Shown in pieces: positions 17,955-25,897 of a stretch of DNA of 47,790 nt; position 1 is the stretch's first letter, and the number at the start of each line of letters is the position of its first letter. The notes under the pieces are model-generated. The model saw only the letters and a program-made list of their open reading frames with translations, had not been told where the DNA came from and searched no databases. The stretch spans positions 1 to 47,790 of the forward strand of contig JAJDGX010000003.1 of the NCBI GenBank assembly GCA_030265885.1. Direction: 5' to 3'. The position numbers and the translations under genes are program-made. The DNA is from Ruminococcaceae bacterium OttesenSCG-928-L11 (GTDB lineage: Bacteria; Bacillota; Clostridia; Oscillospirales; Ruminococcaceae).

Positions 17955-20741
17955 CTACAGCAACCCCTTTCGCATTCGTTCGGAGCGCAGCCGCCGTTCC
18001 AGGGCCGCGTAGACCCGGTCGGCAATTCGCTCGATTTCCCCGGCTGACCGAACTCGGGCATATTCCCTGTCCAGATCCGCCGTTGGGCTGATATCCTCTG
18101 TTACGGCCCGATTCACCGTGCGGGTATCGGTGGTGGAAACCGTCTTGCTTGTTTCCCGCGAAAATACAATATCCGCCGGCGCATCGCTGCCGGAGCCTGT
18201 GGCACTCTCAGCCCTTGCCCCCTTTGCCGGCGCTGCCAGCACCATGGGGGACGCCTCGGGAAGATAGGGGCGGGGGGCATATCGTTCCAGGGTGTCTCGC
18301 GCTGTCTGGGCAACCCTGGGCATGGCATCCCGTGTCGCCGTCTCCCCGGGAGTGGCCGGAGCCGCTGTTTGTCGATGGAGAACCTGCTGCCCAGCTGTGG
18401 GGTAGGGCACTCCGGTGATGGGGGAAAGCCCGTTCACGGCCGTCTCTCCCGGGTGGCGAAGGGAGGCGGGCGGCATCGAGGGCCTGTCCGCTGTCTCGTA
18501 TGCAGCACTTGCCGACGGGGTTGGCGATGTCCGGCGCTGCAATAACTCCCGGCCATCCCGCTGAGTGAACGCCTGCGGGGAGAAGGAAGTCCCCTCATCG
18601 CGCCGCGTGCCGCGATGTGTCCACTGTCCGGCCGCCGTCGGCATCTCATTCCCCTGTGTGGCGCGCGCCATCGGTTGCCGTTGCTGCCCGAGCATAGGGC
18701 CGGAGGAGAGCATCCCCGCTGGGCTGGTTGCGCTGCGAATGTCCCTTTGCGCCGGTGTGCGCTTTGCCGCCTCCTCCGCCTGTCGAACCAGTTCCGTGGT
18801 CAAGTGCGCCGCGGACGAGGCGACATCCTGTCTGTCGGTCTGGCGGTGTCGCAGCCGCATCGATTCAAAGCGGCTGTGAAGCGGCGCTCCGCTGCCGGCA
18901 GTTTCTGTCTGCTGACGGTTGGCCCCTTGGGGGATGTCGCTCCCCGGCCAGTCTCTGCTGACGCGGAGCCGCTGTCTGCCCGGATATGGCTCCATCCCAA
19001 TGCCGGGGATATCCGCCGCCCTTTTGTCGGGAACGGACTGGGGGGAGGGCGTATCCCGCCGTTCCTCCGTTATCCGGGGCGGAGAAGGCTCCGGTTTTCT
19101 CTGTGTCTGCCCGCGCACCACTGCCGAAACCGATTCCCCTGTCCGTTCCGTCGGGACACGCATTTCCGCCGGGGAAATGGGCTGCACCGACAGCGGACTG
19201 TCGCTCGGGCGAGGACGGAAGGGCTCTGTGGCCTGATTGTGGGACGGCGTAGTTGTCGGCCGGGCTTGGTCGGGTATCGACGAAGGGGCCTGGTTGTGGG
19301 GCGGCGCAGGTGTCGGCCGGGCTTGGTCGGGTATCGGCGAAGGGGCCTGCCGTTGTGGCATCGAATCCGCCTGAGTCGCCGGGGAATGGCGAGGCTCTCC
19401 CTTGTGACCGGCGGTCTGTTTGCTGTGTGTGGTAAGCAGCGCCCGGTACAGCTCCGCCGGCAGTGCACCTTGCTGCTCCATCAAATAGCGCATCGGTGCT
19501 TGGCCGGGTGGCGTCGACACCGCGCCGGTTTCCCGGCTGGTCTGTCGTTCTGCGGCTGTCGGTGTCCCCGGTTGTTGAGGTGCCTTTCCGGCAACAAGGA
19601 ATTGTCCCACGTTGCCGCCGCTGTAGGGCACAAAGCTGTCCTTTCCGGTGATGTCCCAGCCTGCCGTGGCGCGAACCAGCACAGTTGTGCCGTCGGTCTG
19701 CGCCCGGTCGGCGCTGTGCCAATGGGCCAGCCGATTGAAGTGCAGCAGCGCCTGAGTCGGAAAGCCTATCATTCGCTGGGGAAGGGCAGCGCTGCTTGTG
19801 GAGCGATGGGGCTCACCCGCTCCGTCGATTGCCGTGGGAAGCCCGACTTCCCGGGGGGTAGACACAGATGGGGGTTGTTCCCTGCCGGCTACAATGGAAA
19901 CGCCTCGCTGCCGAAACGGCAGAACCCGCGAATCCGGGGCGTTTGCTTCGCTTGTACTGTGCGCGGAGTCGCTCCGCTGGGTCTCCGGAGCAGACATGGT
20001 CAGGCCATCCCCGGAATCGGAGAGGCGTCGGTTGTCACGGATACGGGTTGTCGGCTCCGGCTGTCGTCGCCCGGGCGTTTGTGGGGTGGGCGACAGCGAT
20101 GCCGATTGGTCGGGCTGTTGCGCCGCGCTTGCGGAAGCAGGCGTCTCGGCCCGGCCCCGCAAATCGTGAACCAGGGATTGGCTGATAAACGCCATCCCAT
20201 CCCGAGCCGCACCGGTCAAGGCCGCCGCATGCACCGGGGGAAGCTGCAGTCCCCTGCTCACAACATCCAAATCCGACGGAAACAGGGATGGGAGCGCCGG
20301 TTGACGCCCTGTGGGCTGCGGTGCGGCTTGTGGAACGGTTCCCGCTGTCTCCTGTCGGGCAGCCTGCCAGTCCCGGTACAGGGGGCCGGACGGCTCCAGG
20401 GCGATGGTGTTGCCCCTTTGCCGCAGCAGCATGGTTTTTTCCAGCATCCTGTCCCCGCGGGTATATGCCGTGGCAATTTCCCGCACACCCTGGGACAAAA
20501 TGCGGTTCAGGAAGGTCAGCCCTATATGTAAATTCAAAATCTGATTGTTTTCGATGATAGTCTGGAGGTTGTGAATGTGCTGAATGCTGTGCCGATAGCG
20601 TCCCCCATCGGAGGAGGGTTCCTCATCCTGCCGGGGCTGCAAAAAGAGAATCCAGGCGGGAGCGTCCACGCTGGACGAAAAATCCGTATACCGTTCAATC
20701 AGCCGGTTGGCGAAGCCGGTATCCACAATTGGCAACAGCAA
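17955..20741 (-). CDS. Large Pro/Arg/Thr/Gln-rich, probably disordered CIS-locus protein with ordered N-terminus
   Basis: About 928 aa; likely TTG start at 20741 after GGAGGGAG (LLLPIVDTGFANRLIERYTDF...). N-term QHIHNLQTIIENNQILNLHIGLTFLNRILSQGVREIATAYTRGD, then low-complexity sequence. Confidence 0.65.
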   Translation of the reverse strand: MLLPIVDTGFANRLIERYTDFSSSVDAPAWILFLQPRQDEEPSSDGGRYRHSIQHIHNLQTIIENNQILNLHIGLTFLNRILSQGVREIATAYTRGDRMLEKTMLLRQRGNTIALEPSGPLYRDWQAARQETAGTVPQAAPQPTGRQPALPSLFPSDLDVVSRGLQLPPVHAAALTGAARDGMAFISQSLVHDLRGRAETPASASAAQQPDQSASLSPTPQTPGRRQPEPTTRIRDNRRLSDSGDGLTMSAPETQRSDSAHSTSEANAPDSRVLPFRQRGVSIVAGREQPPSVSTPREVGLPTAIDGAGEPHRSTSSAALPQRMIGFPTQALLHFNRLAHWHSADRAQTDGTTVLVRATAGWDITGKDSFVPYSGGNVGQFLVAGKAPQQPGTPTAAERQTSRETGAVSTPPGQAPMRYLMEQQGALPAELYRALLTTHSKQTAGHKGEPRHSPATQADSMPQRQAPSPIPDQARPTPAPPHNQAPSSIPDQARPTTTPSHNQATEPFRPRPSDSPLSVQPISPAEMRVPTERTGESVSAVVRGQTQRKPEPSPPRITEERRDTPSPQSVPDKRAADIPGIGMEPYPGRQRLRVSRDWPGSDIPQGANRQQTETAGSGAPLHSRFESMRLRHRQTDRQDVASSAAHLTTELVRQAEEAAKRTPAQRDIRSATSPAGMLSSGPMLGQQRQPMARATQGNEMPTAAGQWTHRGTRRDEGTSFSPQAFTQRDGRELLQRRTSPTPSASAAYETADRPSMPPASLRHPGETAVNGLSPITGVPYPTAGQQVLHRQTAAPATPGETATRDAMPRVAQTARDTLERYAPRPYLPEASPMVLAAPAKGARAESATGSGSDAPADIVFSRETSKTVSTTDTRTVNRAVTEDISPTADLDREYARVRSAGEIERIADRVYAALERRLRSERMRKGLL
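19236..19349. repeat. 57-bp in-frame tandem duplication in the low-complexity gene (boundaries approximate)
   Basis: GTCGGCCGGGCTTGGTCGGGTATCG at 19255 and 19312 (period 57); protein QAPSPIPDQARPTPAPPHN / QAPSSIPDQARPTTTPSHN. Confidence 0.85.
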
Positions 20742-20775
20742 GCATTCTCCCTCCTTCCCGGTTCCTTTCAGGCGG

Positions 20776-21225
20776 TCAGCACTCTTCCATGCGCTCGTAC
20801 GCCATCTCAAAGCGCTCGATGAGCACCTGGTCGTTCATGGCGTCCATATCGGAGATGGACCATTTTTTGAAGATGCAGCCGTCCAGGGCGTAGATTTTCT
20901 TGGCCCTGCGGTCGGTTCCCAAAACGGCGATGATGACGTTTTCGCACAGCTGCTGGCCCACTCCCACCGTCATGGCTGTGGGGGTAAAGTGGTCGGAATC
21001 CAGCAGAATCCCCCGCTCAAACACCATGATTTTTTCGGTGGTCAGGGGGGAGTACAGGGAATGCACGGCGTCGTTGACGCCGCCCTCCACAAAGGCCTCG
21101 GTGGCGATGGTCTGCTCGATGCTGGAAATTTTGGAAAAGCCGACCTTTGTGACATAGTTGAAATACACCAGAAAATTGCAGCCGCTCAAGGCGTCGGCCC
21201 GCTGCATGGCTTTTGCGGCACTCAT
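20776..21225 (-). CDS. CIS tube protein (gp19/Afp5-type second tube paralogue)
   Basis: NFLVYFNYVTKVGFSKISSIEQTIATEAFVEGGVNDAVHSLYSPLTTEKIMVFERGI...CIFKKWSISDMDAMNDQVLIERFEMAYERME. Confidence 0.85.
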   Translation of the reverse strand: MSAAKAMQRADALSGCNFLVYFNYVTKVGFSKISSIEQTIATEAFVEGGVNDAVHSLYSPLTTEKIMVFERGILLDSDHFTPTAMTVGVGQQLCENVIIAVLGTDRRAKKIYALDGCIFKKWSISDMDAMNDQVLIERFEMAYERMEEC

Positions 21226-21264
21226 CGGCAGCGTTTCCCTCCTTCTCCGGTCGAGTCATTGCTT

Positions 21265-21456
21265 TTATATCTCGAAGATGTTTTTGGGCTCGTTGTTGAT
21301 TTCCTTGTGAATGGCGGAAATCTCGGCGCAAAATCGCCGTCTGGTTCGGTGATCCAGCGTCATAACCGTCTGGTAATCCCAGTGGTAGTAGTAGGACAGG
21401 AACGAGACTTCCTTGTAAATCTCCTGCTCCGGGTAAACGGTTATTCCGCTGAGGTA
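21265..21456 (-). CDS. DUF6760-like small CIS ORF without a standard start codon; probably the -1 frameshift extension of the upstream gene
   Basis: Continuous reading in the -1 frame: YLSGITVYPEQEIYKEVSFLSYYYHWDYQTVMTLDHRTRRRFCAEISAIHKEINNEPKNIFEI*; the only ATG lies in the middle; slippery A_AAT_TTT at 21462-21456. Confidence 0.75.
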   Translation of the reverse strand, partial: YLSGITVYPEQEIYKEVSFLSYYYHWDYQTVMTLDHRTRRRFCAEISAIHKEINNEPKNIFEI

Positions 21457-21815
21457 AAATTTATGGGTTGTTCAAAGGTATGGCCGCACTCGGGGCATAC
21501 GCATTTGTCGGTGATGGGCTCCACGGCGTTGATGGTCTGGTACATACTTTGCAGGAACGCAAGGTCGGAGGAGTAGAACTTCTCCACAATGCGCGGATCC
21601 AGCTTCTGTACCGTCCCCAGGGAGGTAATGACCCGGGACAGAATGATGACGGTCAGGTAGCCGGGATTGCTGACAACGCGGGGATCCCGCAGGGGCAGAA
21701 TTTCGTCGGCCGCTGTGGCAAGGCGCATCACGCCGTGCTTGTGGACGACCCCGGAGGAATCCACATACCCCTTGGGCAAATCAAATTCAAACTCGGTGAG
21801 AAATTCCTGTTCCAT
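21441..21815 (-). CDS. Phage tail-assembly-type protein of the CIS
   Basis: EFLTEFEFDLPKGYVDSSGVVHKHGVMRLATAADEILPLRDPRVVSNPGYLTVIILSRVITSLG...CVCPECGHTFEQPINFTSAE. Confidence 0.8.
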   Translation of the reverse strand: MEQEFLTEFEFDLPKGYVDSSGVVHKHGVMRLATAADEILPLRDPRVVSNPGYLTVIILSRVITSLGTVQKLDPRIVEKFYSSDLAFLQSMYQTINAVEPITDKCVCPECGHTFEQPINFTSAE

Positions 21816-21916
21816 ATGGCGCGCCGCTCCTCTCATGTCCGGTTATTTTGTGTTCAGTGTCCCGGAAATCCGGGGCCGGGAAGCCGAAACCGGCTCCCCG
21901 GCTCGTCGGATTCGGC

Positions 21917-22366
21917 TTACTGGTTGCGCTTCATCTCTTCAAAGGCAAGCTCGACGCTCTCAAAGGCGATTTCGCTGGAGCTGGCGTTGAAGTCGGGGGC
22001 AGTGTACTTGCAGGGCCAGGCGTTAAAGAAAGTCCAGTTGGCGATGTCGTTGTGGGCATCGTCCTGCAAATAGATGGTGATATCCTTGACGCGATCCTCT
22101 GCGGTGCCCATTTCGCCGGAGGAAATGCCCGCTACCCACTCGTAGAAGGAGAGGCTCTCGGACATGCCCCATTTCAGGGTCACGTTGCCGTACTTGGTCA
22201 GGCCGGGCATTTTGCGGGGGGAGTTGATGGTCTCGGTGCCCTCCCGGTATTCGATCACGTCTACGCTGGCGTCAAACCCGCTCACCTCGGAGAAGGCTGC
22301 CTGGTCGATCCCGTCGATCTCCAGGCGGTAATTATATTTCTTAAACGGATATACGTTAATGGCCAT
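21917..22366 (-). CDS. CIS inner tube protein (gp19/Afp1-type)
   Basis: NVYPFKKYNYRLEIDGIDQAAFSEVSGFDASVDVIEYREGTETINSPRKMPGLTKYGNVTLKWG. Confidence 0.93.
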   Translation of the reverse strand: MAINVYPFKKYNYRLEIDGIDQAAFSEVSGFDASVDVIEYREGTETINSPRKMPGLTKYGNVTLKWGMSESLSFYEWVAGISSGEMGTAEDRVKDITIYLQDDAHNDIANWTFFNAWPCKYTAPDFNASSSEIAFESVELAFEEMKRNQ

Positions 22367-22425
22367 TGATTGTCCATCCTTTCTGGTTTTTAACGGTAAC
22401 TACAGCTGCGTGCATCCCCACGGAA

Positions 22426-24144
22426 CTATTCCTTCATAAACTGGGTGATGCGGAAGATGACGAACTCAGCCGGACGGCTGGGAGCAACGCCGATCTCGCA
22501 GATCAGGCGGCCATTGAGTATATCCTGTTGGGTCATGGTGTCGTAGCCGATGTTGACAAAGAAGGCTTCGCCTTCGCTGGCTCCCACCAGTGCGCCGTTG
22601 CGGTACATATCCCGCAGGAAGGAGGTGATGGTCTGGCGAACCCGCACCCACAGCACTTCGTCGTTGGGCTCGAACACGGCCCAGTTGGTCTGGGATTTGA
22701 TGGTCTCCTCCAGGAAGATAAACAGGCGACGTACGTTGACGTATTTCCACAGACTGTTGGAGGAACAGGTGCGGCCGCCCCATATGCGGATGCCCTGGCC
22801 GGGAAGGGCCCGAATCAGGTTGACGCCGGCGGGGTTCAGCAGATCCTGCTCGCCCTTGTTGTACAGACAGGACAGACCCAGGCAGTTGTTGACCACCTCA
22901 TTGGCGGGGGCCTTGTGGACGCCGCGGGTATTGTCGCTGCGGGCATAAATGCCGCAGACCGCGCCGGAGGGAGGCAGATACGTGGCCTTCTTGGCCAGCA
23001 TGTCGTAGGTCTGGAGCCACGGATGGTACATGGCGGCGTAGTCGGAATCGACGATTTCCCTGTGGGTCAGCACATCCTGAGGCTTGGACAGCTCCAGGGG
23101 CACATCCAGCACGGCAAAGCGGCTGGCCAGATTCTGGCAGTGTGCCACCAGCGCCAGCTGCACAGCGGGAGCCGTGATGCCGGGAATCGCCATAATGCTC
23201 ACATTGGTGATTTCCTTGAAGGCCTCCAGGCCAGTGCGCCTGCCGGGGACATCGCCGCCACCGATGTACATGCTCTCGTCCATAACCTTGGCGCTGCCGT
23301 CGCTGCCGCCGAACAGGGAGAAGGTCTCTACCACGGAAGCTGCGTCGCCGGACATGGCCAGCATCGGCGGGAAAATCTCGTCGATCTGGTTGTACTGGAT
23401 GTTGACCAGGCTGGATTTGCCCAGCACATTCTCGATGAAATCGGTGCTTTCCCGGTTGAAGGAGACGTTTTCGTAGAACTCGTAGTCGCCGCCGCACACG
23501 ATTTCGAAGTTGACTTCGCAGCTGGCGATGATTTTCTTGGGAACCAGGTTTTTGTCCACGATGTCGCCTTCAAACTCGTTTTCGAAGGTGACGACATTGT
23601 CCTGGATTTTGACGATGCGGTTGTGGGCCACCACGTTGCCCTTTTCAATCAGGGCCACCACGTCGCCGCTGGTGAAGGCGGAGGCGTTTTTGAAGGTGTA
23701 CATCTTGCTGGCGGTCGCCATATCCTCGGTCACGGCCTCTACCTGGGTTTTGGCTTTGGAGGACTGGGCCACGGTCACCTTGATGTTGTTGCCCCATTTG
23801 CCGGGGTTCTTGGCGCTGACGACGACAGAGCTCATCACCGCCGAGGCCACCTTGGCATCGCTGGGGGCGACGCGCATCACGTAGCAGCGGGCGCCGCCGT
23901 TGGCAAAGAACTGCTCAACCGCGTAGGGCAGGAAGCGGGTGGGGCCATGGGAGCTTTCGGACAGGTAGCCGCCAAAGGTGCGGGTGTAATCGGCAAAGCT
24001 GGTAAGGAACACGGGAGTGCCCACCACAGGGCCCTTTTCCGCCGCGCCGATGAACCCGGCGGTACTGGTGCTGACACCCTCCATTGCCCGCATACCGGAT
24101 TCAAATTCTTCTACGTATACTCCCGGAGACAAATATTCTGCCAT
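22426..24144 (-). CDS. Contractile tail sheath protein
   Basis: MAEYLSPGVYVEEFESGMRAMEGVSTSTAGFIGAAEKGP...; C-term VRRLFIFLEETIKSQTNWAVFEPNDEVLWVRVRQTITSFLRDMYRNGALVG. Confidence 0.96.
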   Translation of the reverse strand: MAEYLSPGVYVEEFESGMRAMEGVSTSTAGFIGAAEKGPVVGTPVFLTSFADYTRTFGGYLSESSHGPTRFLPYAVEQFFANGGARCYVMRVAPSDAKVASAVMSSVVVSAKNPGKWGNNIKVTVAQSSKAKTQVEAVTEDMATASKMYTFKNASAFTSGDVVALIEKGNVVAHNRIVKIQDNVVTFENEFEGDIVDKNLVPKKIIASCEVNFEIVCGGDYEFYENVSFNRESTDFIENVLGKSSLVNIQYNQIDEIFPPMLAMSGDAASVVETFSLFGGSDGSAKVMDESMYIGGGDVPGRRTGLEAFKEITNVSIMAIPGITAPAVQLALVAHCQNLASRFAVLDVPLELSKPQDVLTHREIVDSDYAAMYHPWLQTYDMLAKKATYLPPSGAVCGIYARSDNTRGVHKAPANEVVNNCLGLSCLYNKGEQDLLNPAGVNLIRALPGQGIRIWGGRTCSSNSLWKYVNVRRLFIFLEETIKSQTNWAVFEPNDEVLWVRVRQTITSFLRDMYRNGALVGASEGEAFFVNIGYDTMTQQDILNGRLICEIGVAPSRPAEFVIFRITQFMKE

Positions 24145-24195
24145 GTCTTTCGTGGGCCGCGATATTTCCGCGGCCGCTCCTCCTTTTTAAAATGA

Positions 24196-24585
24196 TCATT
24201 TCCCAATCAGGGCTTTTGTTTGGCCTGGATTGATGACACTGATAACGCCTGCGTACATACACATAAGCTTCGACATATTCTCCAGCGCGGGCAACCCTCC
24301 TATCAGCACAGATGTGGAACCGGGCGCCCACGGCGCCGTGGTGGCGGGAATGCAGGGCATAGGTGTCAGTACACCCAGGGCCGCTGCCGTCGCGGCTGCC
24401 ACCGTAGGATTTGCCATGGATGTGCACATACCAAAGGGCATGACGTTGACCATGGGGATGTTGTCCATAATGGTGGCTGCCGGTGTCCCGGTCAAAACCC
24501 TGTTGGTGGGTAAGACCATCAGACTGCCCGGGGCCAGCCCAAAGCTGCACATCAGCTGGGCGCCATTACACACACACAGTCCCAT
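24196..24585 (-). CDS. PAAR-like DUF4280-type spike-tip protein
   Basis: CVCNGAQLMCSFGLAPGSLMVLPTNRVLTGTPAATIMDNIPMVNVMPFGMCTSMANPTVAAAT...LTPMPCIPATTAPW; RBS AAGGAG; overlaps the upstream ORF by 34 nt. Confidence 0.88.
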   Translation of the reverse strand: MGLCVCNGAQLMCSFGLAPGSLMVLPTNRVLTGTPAATIMDNIPMVNVMPFGMCTSMANPTVAAATAAALGVLTPMPCIPATTAPWAPGSTSVLIGGLPALENMSKLMCMYAGVISVINPGQTKALIGK

Positions 24586-25265
24586 TTCCCTTTCTCCTTG
24601 TCATAATGCAATATTTTCTCGATTCTCGTCTCATCCCCCGGTTCTACGGGAATGCTGTATTGACCCTGGGAATCGCATTGGGAACGGTAAATTCGCACTA
24701 CCGGCTCACCCGGCTTGTGCTTGCCGGAAATGGGATCCCGGGTGCGGTATTCGCCCATGGAATCCCGGGCGTCGACAATGAACGTCTCGCCGTTTTTTTC
24801 GCTGCCCAGCAGAAAGCGCCTGCCGGGAAACCGGCGAATGGTGTACCCCTGCAGCAGCAGCCGAGTTTCCCGCTCCCCCGCCTCCACGCTTTGCAGCCGA
24901 AGGGGGGATTCCTCCCGGACACAGGCATACACCACAGCGTCGGGAATATGGGTTCCCTCGATGCGCTCACAGTCCCGAAACACGCCGGAGGCTTTGCGGT
25001 GCATGCGTACCCGGATGACTGGATATGTCTTGTCCAGCGCGGTTTTGTCCACCCGCACCGTCCGGGGATAGTAGTGGGGGCATCGGATCTGTATTTCGTG
25101 GACGTCGCCGTCCGTCTGCCGAAATACATAGAAGCCGCCCGGTTTTCGCAGCGGGCTTTTTATGGGCTTGCCGCCGCTCTGGAACAAAATGCCCCGCTCG
25201 TCGACATCCCCGCCCGTGTACTCGTCCTGAATCTGCAAGACAAAATCCGGAGTTAAGTCAATCAA
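24552..25265 (-). CDS. CIS-locus hypothetical protein with carboxypeptidase-regulatory-like N-terminus
   Basis: Conserved position between PAAR and DUF4255 genes; 4-nt overlap with the upstream gene; beta-rich N-terminus FVLQIQDEYTGGDVDERGILFQSGGKPIKSPLRKPGGFYVFR. Confidence 0.65.
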   Translation of the reverse strand: MIDLTPDFVLQIQDEYTGGDVDERGILFQSGGKPIKSPLRKPGGFYVFRQTDGDVHEIQIRCPHYYPRTVRVDKTALDKTYPVIRVRMHRKASGVFRDCERIEGTHIPDAVVYACVREESPLRLQSVEAGERETRLLLQGYTIRRFPGRRFLLGSEKNGETFIVDARDSMGEYRTRDPISGKHKPGEPVVRIYRSQCDSQGQYSIPVEPGDETRIEKILHYDKEKGKWDCVCVMAPS

Positions 25266-25882
25266 TTTGCATCACCTCCCCCGGGCGCGTCCCGGCCATA
25301 TCTGCCGCGAATTGGCTCTATGCCGACACGGGCCGCCACAACACGCGAGAAGCTGCGCTCCCTGCGGGAGGAAATGAAGATCGGGGAGACACTGAAGTAC
25401 ACTGCCAGCTGATACGGGGTGGACAGTGCCGCCCAGATTTTGGTTTTATCCTCAAACGTGGGGTTGAGCAGGCTGACCTGGCATTCCTCCTCCGGCTCAT
25501 CCACGAAAGGATTGACTGCTGTGAGATTGACGACGCTGTTGTCCATCAGCGTCTGGATGGTCTTGCCGAAAATGCGCTGCTCCATCTCCGCCGCCGCGGC
25601 AATCTGGGCCTTTGTGTTGAGGAACAGCAGATAGTTCAGCGTCATGGGCTTGGACGGGAACGTGGTGACGTTGTCCGGCGAGCGAATGGGCGTGGTGCCC
25701 CGGTATTCGCTCAGTTCCCGCATGTCGTAGAGGAACAGCCCCGCCTGGAAGTCGCCGTTTTTGTCGTAGGGTGCGGCCAGCGCCACCAGCTCCGGCGATT
25801 GAAGGGGCTCCGGGCACAGGTTTTCTTTGAGCATGCGCAGCACGGTATTGCTGGCATCCGCTATGATTGAGTAATCCGCCAT
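25262..25882 (-). CDS. DUF4255/Pvc16-like sheath terminator (cap) protein
   Basis: MADYSIIADASNTVLRMLKENLCPEPLQSPELVALAAPYDKNGDFQAGLFLYDMRELSEYR...LNYLLFLNTKAQIAAAAEMEQRIFGKTIQTLMDNSVV. Confidence 0.88.
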   Translation of the reverse strand: MADYSIIADASNTVLRMLKENLCPEPLQSPELVALAAPYDKNGDFQAGLFLYDMRELSEYRGTTPIRSPDNVTTFPSKPMTLNYLLFLNTKAQIAAAAEMEQRIFGKTIQTLMDNSVVNLTAVNPFVDEPEEECQVSLLNPTFEDKTKIWAALSTPYQLAVYFSVSPIFISSRRERSFSRVVAARVGIEPIRGRYGRDAPGGGDAN

Positions 25883-25897
25883 TTGTGCCTTCCCCCT

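Noticed and set aside
18615-20531. 638-aa plus-strand Arg-rich ORF opposite the disordered protein
   Set aside because: The minus frame fits operon spacing, has a strong RBS and an ordered N-terminus; the plus frame is Arg/Cys/Gly-rich noise.
22366-24195. 609-aa plus-strand ORF over the sheath
   Set aside because: Antisense to an unmistakable sheath gene.
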